From assembly GCF_015752285.1 (NCBI RefSeq), contig NZ_JADOUY010000005.1, forward strand, positions 272,323 through 336,322: a stretch of 64,000 nucleotides of DNA, given 5' to 3'. Position 1 is the first letter of the stretch. Each line of letters opens with the position of its first letter. Shown piece after piece: positions 41,829-50,771 of this stretch. Under the pieces are notes generated by a model. That model ran no database searches and had not been told where the DNA came from. It saw only the letters and a program-made list of their open reading frames with translations. The position numbers and the translations under genes are program-made. Source of the stretch: Mycetocola_A sp015752285. GTDB lineage: Bacteria; Actinomycetota; Actinomycetes; Actinomycetales; Microbacteriaceae.

Positions 41829-42953
41829 TCAGCTGTGTGACGACGCCAGTGCTGACACGTCGGCATGGTCGAACCCGTGCGCGGAGGCGACCGGCGCGCT
41901 GTACACGGCCCCATCGTGCACGTTGAGGCCGAGGGCGAGCGCCGGGTCTGCCGTCAGCGCCGCCCGCCAGCCGGAGTTCGCGATCGATCGGATGTATGGC
42001 AGCGTCGCGTTCGTCAGGGCGTAGGTGGAGGTGTGCGGCACAGCGCCGGGCATGTTGCCGACGCAGTAGAACAGCGAACCATGGACGGCGAAGGTCGGGG
42101 CGGCGTGGGTGGTGGGGTGCGAGTCCTCGAAGCATCCGCCCTGGTCGACCGAGATGTCGACGAGCACACTGCCCGGCTTCATCTTCGCAACGAGGGCGTT
42201 ACTGACGAGCTTCGGTGTCTGCGCCCCAGCGATGAGAACTGAGCCGATCACGAGGTCGGCAGCAACGACGGAGTGTTCGATCTCGAATGCGTTGCTCGCA
42301 ATCGTCTTGATCCGCCCGGCGTAGAGGGCATCGAGTTCACGGAGCCGTGCGACGTTCGTGTCGAGCACAGTGACATCGGCGCCGAGCCCGACGGCGACCG
42401 CGGTCGCGTTCGTTCCGGCCACGCCTCCGCCGAGCACGGTGACGCGAGCGGGCGAGGTGCCGGGGACGCCGGGCACAAGAAGACCAGGGCCACCGTTCGG
42501 CTTGAGCATCGTGTTGGCGCCCACGATCGTGGCCAGCCGACCGGCGACCTCACTCATCGGTGCGAGAAGCGGAAGCGACCGGTTGGGCAGCTGCACCGTC
42601 TCGTACGCGATCGCCGTGACGTTCGACGCGATCAGGGCACGAGTCAGCTCGGGCTCGGCGGCGAGGTGCAGGTAGGTGAACAGCACCAGGCCGTCGCGGA
42701 AGTAGCCGTACTCAGCGGCGACGGGCTCTTTCACCTTGAGGAGCAGTTCGGCGCGCTGCCAGGTCGTCGCGGCATCCGGCAGGATCGTCGCCCCTGCGGC
42801 GACATAGGCCTCGTCGGAGATGGACGACCCGGACCCGGCCCCGGTCTCGATGAGAACCTCATGACCGTGAACGGTGAGTTCGTGCACACCGGCAGGCGTG
42901 ATGGCCACGCGGAACTCGTTGTTCTTGACCTCGCGGGGGATGGCGACTCTCAT
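41829..42953 (-). CDS. ald: alanine dehydrogenase
   Basis: A 374-residue NAD-dependent enzyme interconverting alanine and pyruvate plus ammonia. It starts MRVAIPREVKNNEFRVAITPAG, the conserved N-terminus. VTVLGGGVAGTNATAVAVGLGADVTVLDTN is the NAD loop, and KVKEPVAAEY and SVDQGGCFEDS are family motifs. The ATG at 42953 has CGGAGCC upstream; 20 further upstream codons lack homology. It converges with the EccC-like gene, 10 bases apart, and lies beside an asparaginase gene of the same direction. Confidence 0.95.
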   Translation of the reverse strand: MRVAIPREVKNNEFRVAITPAGVHELTVHGHEVLIETGAGSGSSISDEAYVAAGATILPDAATTWQRAELLLKVKEPVAAEYGYFRDGLVLFTYLHLAAEPELTRALIASNVTAIAYETVQLPNRSLPLLAPMSEVAGRLATIVGANTMLKPNGGPGLLVPGVPGTSPARVTVLGGGVAGTNATAVAVGLGADVTVLDTNVARLRELDALYAGRIKTIASNAFEIEHSVVAADLVIGSVLIAGAQTPKLVSNALVAKMKPGSVLVDISVDQGGCFEDSHPTTHAAPTFAVHGSLFYCVGNMPGAVPHTSTYALTNATLPYIRSIANSGWRAALTADPALALGLNVHDGAVYSAPVASAHGFDHADVSALASSHS

Positions 42954-43076
42954 GGTGGCTCCGGTTTCCGTGCCATTCGGGGTGAGAACGGCACACAGGG
43001 GAATGCTCTGCAACCCCTGTGGGAGTCGCGACAGCAGTGTCAGTGGGCACGGATGCCCGCCATCAGCTTACCGAGG

Positions 43077-44099
43077 TCACGCCTGTTCGAGCAGCGGGGA
43101 GACGCGGATCTCGCCGACGGTACGGTCGCCGCCCGCAATCGACAGCTTCAGGTCGGGCAGGACCGCGTCGACGGCCTCCCGTTCCAGGGCGCCGGCGTCG
43201 ACGAGAAGCTGCAACCCGACAACGGTGGCCGCTCGCAGGCTGCCGTCGAGCATCTTGAGCGCCACCGTCGTTCCGTCGGCAGCGGCCATCACCATGACAC
43301 CTTCGGCGCCGAGCTTGGCGAAGACGCCGAGCCGGTCGATGACAATGGTGTTCGCCCGGCCGGGGCCGTCGAGTGCCCAGCCGTTCTCGAGCACGGCCGC
43401 ACAGAGCAGACCGGCGTTGCGGTAGATCGCGAACGGCGAGGTGGGCGACGAGGTACGGATGCGACCGATCCCGCGGGCGAGGCTGGCCAGCGAGAGAGCG
43501 TGGACGGGTGCTCCGCAGCCGTCGATTCCGGTGTGCGACGGGCGTTCGCCGGTGAATCTTTCGACGACGTCCTTCACCAGCACCTGCATCGGGTGGTCGT
43601 TCTCGAGGTAGGTCTCGATCGGCCAGCCGTTGGTCACACAGGCCAGCAGCATCGCGGCGTGCTTGCCCGAGCAGTTCATGTAGATGGGAGAGGGCGTGCC
43701 GTTGTCGCGGAGCAGTTCGTCGCGGGCGGTCTGGTCTGTCGGCCAGTCGGCAGGGCACTGCAGGGCGATCTCGGTGAGGCCGGCCTGGGCCAGGATGCTG
43801 CGCACCACTGACACGTGTCGCTGGGTTCCTGAGTGGCTGGCCGTCGCCAGCACCGCAGCGGCACCGCGGAGACCGACGCCGGCGTTCATCACGGCGATGG
43901 CCTGGAACGGTTTCAGTGTCGACCGCGGAAAGACGGGAGCGTTCGGGTCTCCGAGCGAGCGGATGATGTCGGCATGCTGGTCGAGCACGATCGCGGAACC
44001 CACGTGACGCGATTCGACGAAACCGCTTCGGGTGACGATCGCGAGTTCGACGGCGCTCGCCGCTGGAAAGGTCTCGACGAGGGCAGGTGCAGTGGTCAC
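43077..44099 (-). CDS. asparaginase, thermolabile zinc-site type (Rhizobium etli ReAV family)
   Basis: A 340-residue asparaginase of the Asparaginase_II family, unrelated to E. coli AnsA/AnsB. The nucleophile motif is S60-T-L-K63 (FPRSTLKPFQ). SHSGT, C143/K146 (NCSGKHAAM) and C195 (DGCGAP) match the metal and active-site residues described for ReAV. It hydrolyses asparagine to aspartate and ammonia in the cytoplasm. The start is GTG; a minus-strand TACCCT box ends six bases upstream, so it is probably leaderless. It is divergent from the OsmC gene. Confidence 0.85.
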   Translation of the reverse strand: MTTAPALVETFPAASAVELAIVTRSGFVESRHVGSAIVLDQHADIIRSLGDPNAPVFPRSTLKPFQAIAVMNAGVGLRGAAAVLATASHSGTQRHVSVVRSILAQAGLTEIALQCPADWPTDQTARDELLRDNGTPSPIYMNCSGKHAAMLLACVTNGWPIETYLENDHPMQVLVKDVVERFTGERPSHTGIDGCGAPVHALSLASLARGIGRIRTSSPTSPFAIYRNAGLLCAAVLENGWALDGPGRANTIVIDRLGVFAKLGAEGVMVMAAADGTTVALKMLDGSLRAATVVGLQLLVDAGALEREAVDAVLPDLKLSIAGGDRTVGEIRVSPLLEQA

Positions 44100-44105
44100 C
44101 GGTCA

Positions 44106-44111
44106 AGGGTA
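44106..44111 (-). promoter_or_regulatory. -10 element of asparaginase gene, leaderless start
   Basis: TACCCT on the minus strand ends six bases before the GTG at 44099. Confidence 0.5.
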
Positions 44112-44136
44112 GCCCTGATCAGGCGATCGGGCGTGC

Positions 44137-44142
44137 GAGACT
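44137..44142 (+). promoter_or_regulatory. candidate -10 of OsmC gene, leaderless start
   Basis: GAGACT ends six bases before the ATG at 44149. Its position fits, but the first base departs from TANNNT. Confidence 0.35.
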
Positions 44143-44148
44143 GGGGCC

Positions 44149-44619
44149 ATGTTGGGCGAACACGAGTACACCGTCGGAGTGGTCTGGCACGGCAACCGCG
44201 GAACAGGCACGAGCGGCTACCGCGAGTACAGCCGCGAGCTCGTCGTGTCGGCTGAGGGCAAGCATCCGCTCGAGGGATCGGCTGACAAGCCGTTCCGCGG
44301 CGACCCGGCCAGGTGGAATCCCGAAGAGCTGCTCCTCGCCGCTCTCGCGCAGTGCCATCTGCTGTCGTACCTGCACGTGGCCGTCACCGTCGGGGTCGTC
44401 GTCACCGCATACGCGGATGACGCGCACGGGACCATGGTCGAAGACGGCGCGGGTTCCGGCGCGTTCACGGAGGTCGTCCTGCGCCCCCGGGTGACCGTCG
44501 CGGATGCCTCGATGGTGGATGCCGCCCGTTCAGCGCACGCGCGAGCGAACGAGCTCTGCTTCATCGCGAATTCGGTGAACTTCCCCGTGCGTCACGAGCC
44601 GGTGATCGTCGTCGCCTGA
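44149..44619 (+). CDS. OsmC/Ohr family peroxiredoxin-like protein
   Basis: A 156-residue protein with the two reactive cysteines of the family, C69 (ALAQCHLLSYL) and C137 (ANELCFIANS). It probably reduces organic hydroperoxides in the cytoplasm. The N-terminal strand pattern EYTVGVVWHGNRGTGTSGY is of the YhfA/OsmC subgroup rather than Ohr. It shares a 49-base divergent space with the asparaginase gene. Confidence 0.85.
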   Translation: MLGEHEYTVGVVWHGNRGTGTSGYREYSRELVVSAEGKHPLEGSADKPFRGDPARWNPEELLLAALAQCHLLSYLHVAVTVGVVVTAYADDAHGTMVEDGAGSGAFTEVVLRPRVTVADASMVDAARSAHARANELCFIANSVNFPVRHEPVIVVA

Positions 44620-44636
44620 CCCGCTCAGCCTGCGGG

Positions 44637-45401
44637 TCAGATGCGTTCGCGCTGGAAGACGGCCCGCCTGAGCTTCTCGATCGTGTCTGCAGGGGGAGCC
44701 TCGTTGTAGGCATCCGCTCGAACCTGCCCGGTGAGGGCGTGGATGGCGGTCATGATCTCGTCTGTCGCCGCCCGCCTGGCCCTCCCGCTCGTCGCGGGAC
44801 CGTGGTGGCTGAGGTCGAGGGGGTCGCCGAAAACGACGGTCACCCGTTTGAGCCGGGGCACTGTGCTTCCAACAGGCATGAGTTCGTCTGTGCCGAGAAG
44901 TCCGACAGGAACGACGGGGGCGCCTGTGGACAGGGCGAGCCAGGCCACGCCGGTTCGCCCCTTGTACAACCGCCCGTCGAGCGAGCGGGTGCCCTCCGGG
45001 TAGATCGCGAATGCGCTCTCGGTCTCGAGGATGCGTTTGCCCGCATCGAGTGCCTCCTGCGCTGCTGCGCCGGCTCCACGTTCGACCGCGACCGCCCCGA
45101 TCGAGGTGAAGAAGACTCGCGAGACCCAGCCGCGGAGCCCCTCGCCGTCGAAGTAGCTCGACTTGGCCAGAAACTGCACGCGCCGTGGTGCCACGACCGG
45201 GATGGCGATGCTGTCGATGAACGACAGATGGTTGCTGGCGAGGATGACACGCCCGTGTTTGGGCACGTTCGACCGGCCGAGGATCCGGGGTCGATAGATG
45301 AGCCGGACGATCGGCATGAGCACAGCTCGGCCGAGGTGGTAGACGAGGCCAGGTGAGGTGGCGTCGTCGCCACTGTCGGCGGAAAGTTCCGTGATTGACA
45401 C
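44637..45401 (-). CDS. plsC: 1-acyl-sn-glycerol-3-phosphate acyltransferase (PlsC family)
   Basis: A 254-residue membrane-associated acyltransferase that would convert lysophosphatidate to phosphatidate. Motif I is NHLSFID, followed by FLAKSSYF and motif III YPEGTRS, with GVAWLALSTGAPVVPVGL after it. I place the start at GTG 45401 (MSITELSADSG) because a minus-strand TACGCT box ends eight bases upstream. The frame stays open 45 codons further without homology. The substrate could also be another lysolipid. Confidence 0.85.
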   Translation of the reverse strand: MSITELSADSGDDATSPGLVYHLGRAVLMPIVRLIYRPRILGRSNVPKHGRVILASNHLSFIDSIAIPVVAPRRVQFLAKSSYFDGEGLRGWVSRVFFTSIGAVAVERGAGAAAQEALDAGKRILETESAFAIYPEGTRSLDGRLYKGRTGVAWLALSTGAPVVPVGLLGTDELMPVGSTVPRLKRVTVVFGDPLDLSHHGPATSGRARRAATDEIMTAIHALTGQVRADAYNEAPPADTIEKLRRAVFQRERI

Positions 45402-45409
45402 GAAGGATG

Positions 45410-45415
45410 AGCGTA
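45410..45415 (-). promoter_or_regulatory. -10 element of plsC, leaderless start
   Basis: TACGCT on the minus strand ends eight bases before the GTG at 45401, slightly longer spacing than the others. Confidence 0.45.
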
Positions 45416-45554
45416 GTTGTTGTTGTATTCCTCCTTGCGCATGGGGGAGACGCGAGCCATATTCGATTCTGGAGACGGTTCGCAGGTAATTCGAGGGCCG
45501 GTGAGGCAGACTGGGCAGGTCGTTCCCACCCCCCATCTGTGAAAGCGAATCTCT

Positions 45555-46532
45555 GTGCGCACTCCTCTCCCTCTTCTCGTCGCGGTCGCGGCGGCATCCG
45601 CCCTCGTTCTGGCCGGATGCTCGAGCACTCCGGAGCCCGCTGCCACCGAGGAACCCGCAGCACTCAGCTGTGAAGACACCCCGGCAGGCGCAGCCGTCGG
45701 CTCGGTGACCGTCGATGGCGAGTTCGGGGCAAAGCCCACCGTCAACTTCACCGCACCGGTGAGCGTCGAGTCCTCCGAGAAGAAGGTCGTCATCAAGGGC
45801 ACCGGCGACGAGACCGCACCATCAGACAGCGTCGCCGTCGAGCTGACCCTGTTCAACGCCACGAGCGGTGAGCAGCTCGCCCAGACCCGTTATGACGGTC
45901 TCGGCCCGCAGCAGATCGTCGTCGACGACAGCACAGGCATCCTGCCCGGGATCGTCCGCGCCATCGAGTGCGTGAACGTGGGATCCCGCGTCGTCACAGT
46001 CGTCGCCCCCGAGGACGGTTTCGGTGAAGCCGGTTCGACAGACGCCGGCGTCGCAGGCACCGACTCGCTCCTGCTCGTTGCCGATGTGCTGAGCATCATG
46101 CCCGAGAAGGCGACAGGCGCCGACCAGGAGCCGGTCGACGGCATGCCCACCGTCGAACTCGCCGACGACGGCACCCCGACCCTGACGATCCCGGACGCAG
46201 ACGCCCCCGCCGAGCTGCAGCTGGCCACGCTCAAGCAGGGCGACGGAGAGGTCGTCGTCGAAGGGGACACCGTGTCGGTGCAGTACCAGGGAACGAACTG
46301 GCGCACCGGTGAGGTCTTCGACCAGAGCTGGGGCAAGTCGGTGGCGAGCTTCGCCACCACCGGCGTCGTTCCCGGCTTCTCGGCCGCTCTCGTCGGCCAT
46401 GCCGTCGGATCGCAGATGCTCGTCGTCGTGCCGCCCGCGGAGGGCTACGGTGAAGCCGGCCAGCCAGACGCCGGCATCGAAGGCACAGACACCCTCGTCT
46501 TCGTGGTCGACATCCTCGCAACCACCCGATAA
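45555..46532 (+). CDS. lipoprotein with two FKBP-type peptidyl-prolyl isomerase domains
   Basis: A 325-residue secreted lipoprotein with lipobox LVLAGC (C22) and an Ala/Pro/Glu linker. The first FKBP-like domain (about 70-180) reads GILPGIVRAIECVNVGSRVVTVVAPEDGFGE. A second, better conserved domain (about 225-325) has VSVQYQGTNWRTGEVFDQSW and VVPGFSAALVGHAVGSQMLVVVPPAEGYGE. The second domain looks catalytically competent; the first lacks the FDSS-type segment. It likely assists folding of exported proteins outside the membrane. The GTG start has no clear ribosome site. Confidence 0.88.
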   Translation: MRTPLPLLVAVAAASALVLAGCSSTPEPAATEEPAALSCEDTPAGAAVGSVTVDGEFGAKPTVNFTAPVSVESSEKKVVIKGTGDETAPSDSVAVELTLFNATSGEQLAQTRYDGLGPQQIVVDDSTGILPGIVRAIECVNVGSRVVTVVAPEDGFGEAGSTDAGVAGTDSLLLVADVLSIMPEKATGADQEPVDGMPTVELADDGTPTLTIPDADAPAELQLATLKQGDGEVVVEGDTVSVQYQGTNWRTGEVFDQSWGKSVASFATTGVVPGFSAALVGHAVGSQMLVVVPPAEGYGEAGQPDAGIEGTDTLVFVVDILATTR

Positions 46533-46555
46533 TCCGGCGGCGCGGATGCCGCGGC

Positions 46556-46561
46556 TAAGCT
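46556..46561 (+). promoter_or_regulatory. -10 element of dxr, leaderless start
   Basis: TAAGCT ends six bases before the GTG at 46568. Confidence 0.55.
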
Positions 46562-46567
46562 GACTCC

Positions 46568-47650
46568 GTGCGTCGCGTTCTCATTCTCGGATCAACCGGC
46601 TCGATCGGAACCCAGGCCCTGGACGTCATCCGGGCTCATCCCACCCGATTCGAGGTGGTCGGGCTGTCGGCGAACGCCAACCGCGAACTCCTCGCCGCCC
46701 AGGCGGGCGAGTTCGACGTCGATGACACCGCCGTGGGTGCGACAGAGGCTGAACAGCTCGTCCGGTCGGTCGACGCCGATGTCGTGCTCAACGGCATCAC
46801 CGGGTCCGTCGGGCTGGGGCCGACCCTGGCAGCTCTCGAGATGGGTCGCACCCTCGCGCTGGCCAACAAGGAATCCCTGATCGTCGGCGGTGACCTCGTC
46901 ACCCGCATCGCTGCACCCGGCCAGATCGTGCCTGTCGATTCCGAACACTCCGCCATCGCCCAGGCGCTGCGGTCGGGAGTGAAACGGGAGGTCCGGCGGC
47001 TCGTGCTTACGGCATCCGGTGGTCCATTCCGCGGCTGGTCACGTGCCTCGCTGGCGAAGGCGACCCCCGCCCAGGCTCTCGCCCACCCGACCTGGAACAT
47101 GGGCAACGTCGTCACGACCAACTCGGCGACCCTCGTCAACAAGGGCCTCGAAGTGATCGAAGCGCACCTGCTGTTCGACGTGCCGTACGAGCGGATCGAC
47201 GTCGTCGTCCACCCGCAGTCGATCGTCCACTCCATGGTGGAGTACATCGACGGATCGACGCTGGCACAGGCATCCCCTCCAGACATGCGCCTGCCCATTT
47301 CGCTCGGGCTCGACTGGCCCCACCGGGTATCCGGTGTCGGCGAGCCACTCGACTGGACCGTGCCGCAGAACTGGACGTTCGAACCGCTCGATTCCGACGC
47401 GTTCCCCGCCGTCGACCTCGCCAAGACTGTCGGCCGCGCCGGGGGCACATACCCGGCCGTGTTCAACGCCGCCAACGAGCAGGCTGTAGCGGCGTTCCAC
47501 GATGGCCGGATCGGATTCGTCGACATCCTCGACACCGTCAGGCGGGTCGTCGATGCGCATGAACCGCAGGGGGAACTCACCCTGGAGAGCCTCGCAGACG
47601 CGGAAACCTTCGCCCGCGCGCACGCCGACCGGGTGATCGCCGCGACCTAG
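46568..47650 (+). CDS. dxr: 1-deoxy-D-xylulose 5-phosphate reductoisomerase
   Basis: A 360-residue NADPH enzyme catalysing the second step of the MEP isoprenoid pathway. The cofactor motif is ILGSTGSIGTQALDVI (5-20); ANKESLIVGGDLV, PVDSEHSAIAQAL, TASGGPFRG and the WNMGNVVTTNSATLVNKGLEVIEAHLLF stretch give metal and substrate residues. It starts with GTG after a TAAGCT box. ispG of the same pathway is 14 kb downstream, past murE and rseP. Confidence 0.97.
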   Translation: MRRVLILGSTGSIGTQALDVIRAHPTRFEVVGLSANANRELLAAQAGEFDVDDTAVGATEAEQLVRSVDADVVLNGITGSVGLGPTLAALEMGRTLALANKESLIVGGDLVTRIAAPGQIVPVDSEHSAIAQALRSGVKREVRRLVLTASGGPFRGWSRASLAKATPAQALAHPTWNMGNVVTTNSATLVNKGLEVIEAHLLFDVPYERIDVVVHPQSIVHSMVEYIDGSTLAQASPPDMRLPISLGLDWPHRVSGVGEPLDWTVPQNWTFEPLDSDAFPAVDLAKTVGRAGGTYPAVFNAANEQAVAAFHDGRIGFVDILDTVRRVVDAHEPQGELTLESLADAETFARAHADRVIAAT

Positions 47651-47657
47651 CGTCTCC

Positions 47658-49190
47658 CTAAACGGGGATCCAGCCTGCCTCGGCCAGCGCGGCGCGCGTT
47701 TCACCGAGCACCGAGAACGGGACCTTCACACCGGCGACTTCGCGGTAGTTCTTTTCGGCGAGTCCGGCCCAGAGGATGGTGTCAGACCCGCCTGCTTCGC
47801 TCACAGCGACCCGGATGGCGTCCTCAGGAGCGGCGATCTCGCGGATGTCCCCGGCGGGTTTGGCAGCGCGTGCGCCCCCGAGCACGGCCTCGCGGATGGC
47901 AGCGGGGTCTTCCGAGCGTGGCTGGTGATCGGTGATGATGAGGATGTCGCTGCCGAGCGCAGCCTCCCGACCCATTTCGGGCCGCTTCAGCTGGTCGCGG
48001 TCGCCGTTCGCTCCGGCGATCATGATCACGCGGCCGGAGGTGAGGTGGCGGACGGCTTCGAGGGTCTTGGCGAAGGCGTCGGGGGTGTGGCCGGAGTCGA
48101 CGTAGACCGCCGGGCCGTCGACGACTCTCACGTGCACGGCGCGACCGGGAAGCGACGCGGTGATGCCTCCGTCCCGCTGCAGGGCGGCGCCGATTTCGGA
48201 CAGCGGGACCCCCGACTCCACCAGCATGGCGATCGCGAGGCCCCCGTTGGCGGCCATGTGCCGGCCGATCACCGGCACGCGGGTCGACAGTTCGCTGCCG
48301 TCCGCGGCGCGGCGCAGGGTGAACGCCGTGTACGACGGGGTTTCCTCGTCGACGAGAACGAGCCAGTCCGCCGCCGTCCGTGGCAGCGAGGTGATCGTCG
48401 TCACCGGGATGCTCGCCCGCTCGGCGACCGTGTGGCCGGCCGGGGTGTCAAGCGACACCACGGCGCGTCTGGCGTGTTCAGGAGTGAACAGCTCGAGCTT
48501 GGCCGCGAAGTAGTCGTCCATGGTTGCGTAATCGTCGAGGTGATCCTGGCTGAGGTTCGTGAACGCTGCAACCTCGAAGACCAGTCCATCGACGCGGTGC
48601 CGCGTGAGTGCGTGCGCACTCACCTCGATGATCGCTGCATCAACCCCGCTCTCCCGCATCCGGGCGAGGAGGGCGTGAAGTTCAGGAGACTCCGGTGTGG
48701 TCAGCGAGCTGACGACGACCTCGTCGCCGATGCGCCGTTCTGCGGTTGTGCTCAGCCCGGTCGTCCTGCCGAGCTGGCGCAGGATCGCGTCGAGGAAGTG
48801 CGCCGTCGAAGTCTTCCCGTTCGTGCCGGTCATCCCGAACACCGGCGGGGCGTCGCGATCCGTGCGGTACAGCCACGCAGCCATGCTCCCGACGGTGAGC
48901 CGCGGTGACTCGACGGTCACCAGAACAGGAACACCGGATGCGGTCGCATCGACGAGACCGGCGGCATCCGTGAGAACGGCGACGGCGCCGCGACCGACGG
49001 CATCCGCTGAGAATGACGCACCGTGGAAGCGGTCGCCTGGGACGCCGACATAGAGGTCGCCCGGCCGCACATCCCTGCTGTCCATGGTGATTCCGGTCAG
49101 CAGGGCGGTCGGATGATCCTCGTGCAACGCCAGGCGGAACCGGTCCGCGAACGCGGCGAGGGAGGTCGGCTGGGGATGGTCTGGGCGCAC
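47658..49190 (-). CDS. murE: UDP-N-acetylmuramoyl-peptide ligase, MurE-like with altered specificity motif
   Basis: A 510-residue Mur ligase that adds the third residue of the peptidoglycan stem peptide. The ATP loop is GMTGTNGKTST, carbamylated-lysine region EVSAHALTRHRVDGLVFEVAAFTNLSQDHLDDY, and the C-terminal ligase domain is complete. The position that reads DNPR in diaminopimelate-adding enzymes reads HQPR here (H422-R425 in TDHQPRSEDP), so the amino acid added may not be meso-DAP. The GTG start at 49190 is the first plausible one. It opposes dxr and is outside any division cluster. Confidence 0.85.
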   Translation of the reverse strand: MRPDHPQPTSLAAFADRFRLALHEDHPTALLTGITMDSRDVRPGDLYVGVPGDRFHGASFSADAVGRGAVAVLTDAAGLVDATASGVPVLVTVESPRLTVGSMAAWLYRTDRDAPPVFGMTGTNGKTSTAHFLDAILRQLGRTTGLSTTAERRIGDEVVVSSLTTPESPELHALLARMRESGVDAAIIEVSAHALTRHRVDGLVFEVAAFTNLSQDHLDDYATMDDYFAAKLELFTPEHARRAVVSLDTPAGHTVAERASIPVTTITSLPRTAADWLVLVDEETPSYTAFTLRRAADGSELSTRVPVIGRHMAANGGLAIAMLVESGVPLSEIGAALQRDGGITASLPGRAVHVRVVDGPAVYVDSGHTPDAFAKTLEAVRHLTSGRVIMIAGANGDRDQLKRPEMGREAALGSDILIITDHQPRSEDPAAIREAVLGGARAAKPAGDIREIAAPEDAIRVAVSEAGGSDTILWAGLAEKNYREVAGVKVPFSVLGETRAALAEAGWIPV

Positions 49191-49263
49191 AACCCATCGT
49201 CTCACAGCGCTCGGGCGGCCGTCCCTCACAGCGCGCCGACAGCATCCGCCCAGCACTGGGCGC

Positions 49264-49269
49264 TACTCT
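49264..49269 (+). promoter_or_regulatory. -10 element of rseP, leaderless start
   Basis: TACTCT ends six bases before the GTG at 49276. Confidence 0.5.
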
Positions 49270-49275
49270 CTGGGA

Positions 49276-50664
49276 GTGGAATCCGTCCTCCTGTACATTC
49301 TCGGTGTCCTGATCATCCTGATCGGCGTAGCCGTGTCGATCGGGCTGCACGAAATCGGGCACCTCGTTCCGGCCAAGCTGTTCGGCGTCAAAGTCACCCA
49401 GTACATGATCGGCTTCGGCAAGACGCTGTGGTCGCGCAAAAAGGGCGACACCGAATACGGGATCAAAGCCATCCCGCTCGGCGGCTACATCTCGATGATC
49501 GGCATGTACCCGCCGGCGAAGGACGGGACGCCACGTGAGTCCACGACCGGATTCCTGCAGACGCTCGCCGAAGAACCCCGCCCGGTTGCCGCCGAGTCAC
49601 GGAAGTCCGGCTTCTTCCGGACGCTCGTCCAGGATGCCCGCGAGGCCAGTGCCGAGACCGTCGGCAGCGGTGAAGATGACCGGACCTTCTACCGCCTCGC
49701 TGTGTGGAAGCGCATCATCATCATGCTCGGTGGGCCGGCGATGAACCTGCTGCTCGCGATTCTCCTGTTCGCGATCGTGCTCATGGGGTTCGGCAGCCCG
49801 CAGCCAACAACGACCCTCGTTTCGGTGAACGAGTGCGTCGTGGCTGCGGCGAGCACTGAACGCACCTGCACAGACGACGCCCCGGTCTCTCCCGGCGCGG
49901 AAGCCGGGCTGCAGCCTGGCGACACCATCGTGTCGATCGACGGAACGGCCATCGCCTCGTGGACCGACGCGACCGCGATCATCCGCACCTCTGCGGGCGA
50001 GGACCTCGACCTCGTTGTCGATCGCGATGGCACCGAGGTGACCACCACCCTCACGCCGCTGCTCACCGAACGCTACGTCCTCGACGACAGCGGAACGATC
50101 GTGACGGATGCCGACGGCGAACCCGTCACCGAAGAGGTCGGCTTCGTCGGGATCGGGTCGCAGGAAGCGCTCGTTCCCGAGCCCGCCACCGCCGTGCTTC
50201 CCGCCGTTGGCGACAACATCGCCAACGTCGCCAACATGATCCTCAACCTGCCCGACCGCCTCGTCGGGATCGCGAACGCCGCGTTCGGTCCGGGCGAGCG
50301 CGACCCGAACGGTCCGATCAGCGTCGTCGGAGTCGGCCGGATCGCGGGCGAAGTGGTGAGCCTTGAAGAGGTTCCTGTCGCCGCGAAGGTACAGACCATG
50401 GTCGGCATCCTCGGCTCCCTCAACGTCGCCCTGTTCGTGTTCAACCTGGTTCCGCTGCTTCCGCTCGACGGCGGCCATGTCGCCGCAGCACTGTGGGAGT
50501 CGATCAGGCGCGGCTTCGCGAAGCTGTTCGGACGCCGGGACCCGGGGCCTGTCGATGCGGCGAAGCTCATGCCCCTGACCTTCGTTGTCGTGATCTTCCT
50601 CGGCGGTATGAGTGCGTTGCTCATCTTCGCCGACATCGTCAAGCCGGTGAACCTCTTCGGCTGA
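49276..50664 (+). CDS. rseP: site-2 intramembrane metalloprotease (RseP/Rip1 family)
   Basis: A 462-residue zinc protease with the active site HEIGH (H25, E26, H29) in the first membrane helix and the third ligand in LPLDGGHV (D398). A PDZ domain (about 185-260) contains AGLQPGDTIVSIDGTAI. It cleaves membrane anti-sigma factors or signal-peptide remnants inside the bilayer. In mycobacteria the homologue Rip1 lies between dxr and ispG; here murE separates it from dxr and 11 kb from ispG. Confidence 0.95.
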   Translation: MESVLLYILGVLIILIGVAVSIGLHEIGHLVPAKLFGVKVTQYMIGFGKTLWSRKKGDTEYGIKAIPLGGYISMIGMYPPAKDGTPRESTTGFLQTLAEEPRPVAAESRKSGFFRTLVQDAREASAETVGSGEDDRTFYRLAVWKRIIIMLGGPAMNLLLAILLFAIVLMGFGSPQPTTTLVSVNECVVAAASTERTCTDDAPVSPGAEAGLQPGDTIVSIDGTAIASWTDATAIIRTSAGEDLDLVVDRDGTEVTTTLTPLLTERYVLDDSGTIVTDADGEPVTEEVGFVGIGSQEALVPEPATAVLPAVGDNIANVANMILNLPDRLVGIANAAFGPGERDPNGPISVVGVGRIAGEVVSLEEVPVAAKVQTMVGILGSLNVALFVFNLVPLLPLDGGHVAAALWESIRRGFAKLFGRRDPGPVDAAKLMPLTFVVVIFLGGMSALLIFADIVKPVNLFG

Positions 50665-50759
50665 TCGCCGGTCGCGACACCTGCCAGTCGTGCGAGTCGT
50701 ACTCCGCGCGGAGTACGCGCGGAAGCCACAGGGCGGATGCCGCGGCTCCGCGTCGTCGG

Positions 50760-50765
50760 TACGCT
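50760..50765 (+). promoter_or_regulatory. -10 element of histidine kinase gene, leaderless start
   Basis: TACGCT ends six bases before the ATG at 50772. Confidence 0.55.
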
Positions 50766-50771
50766 GAGGGG

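Noticed and set aside
42273..43811. Plus-strand frame of 512 codons across ald and the asparaginase gene
   Set aside because: It crosses two well-supported minus-strand genes and their gap; composition is that of a shadow frame.
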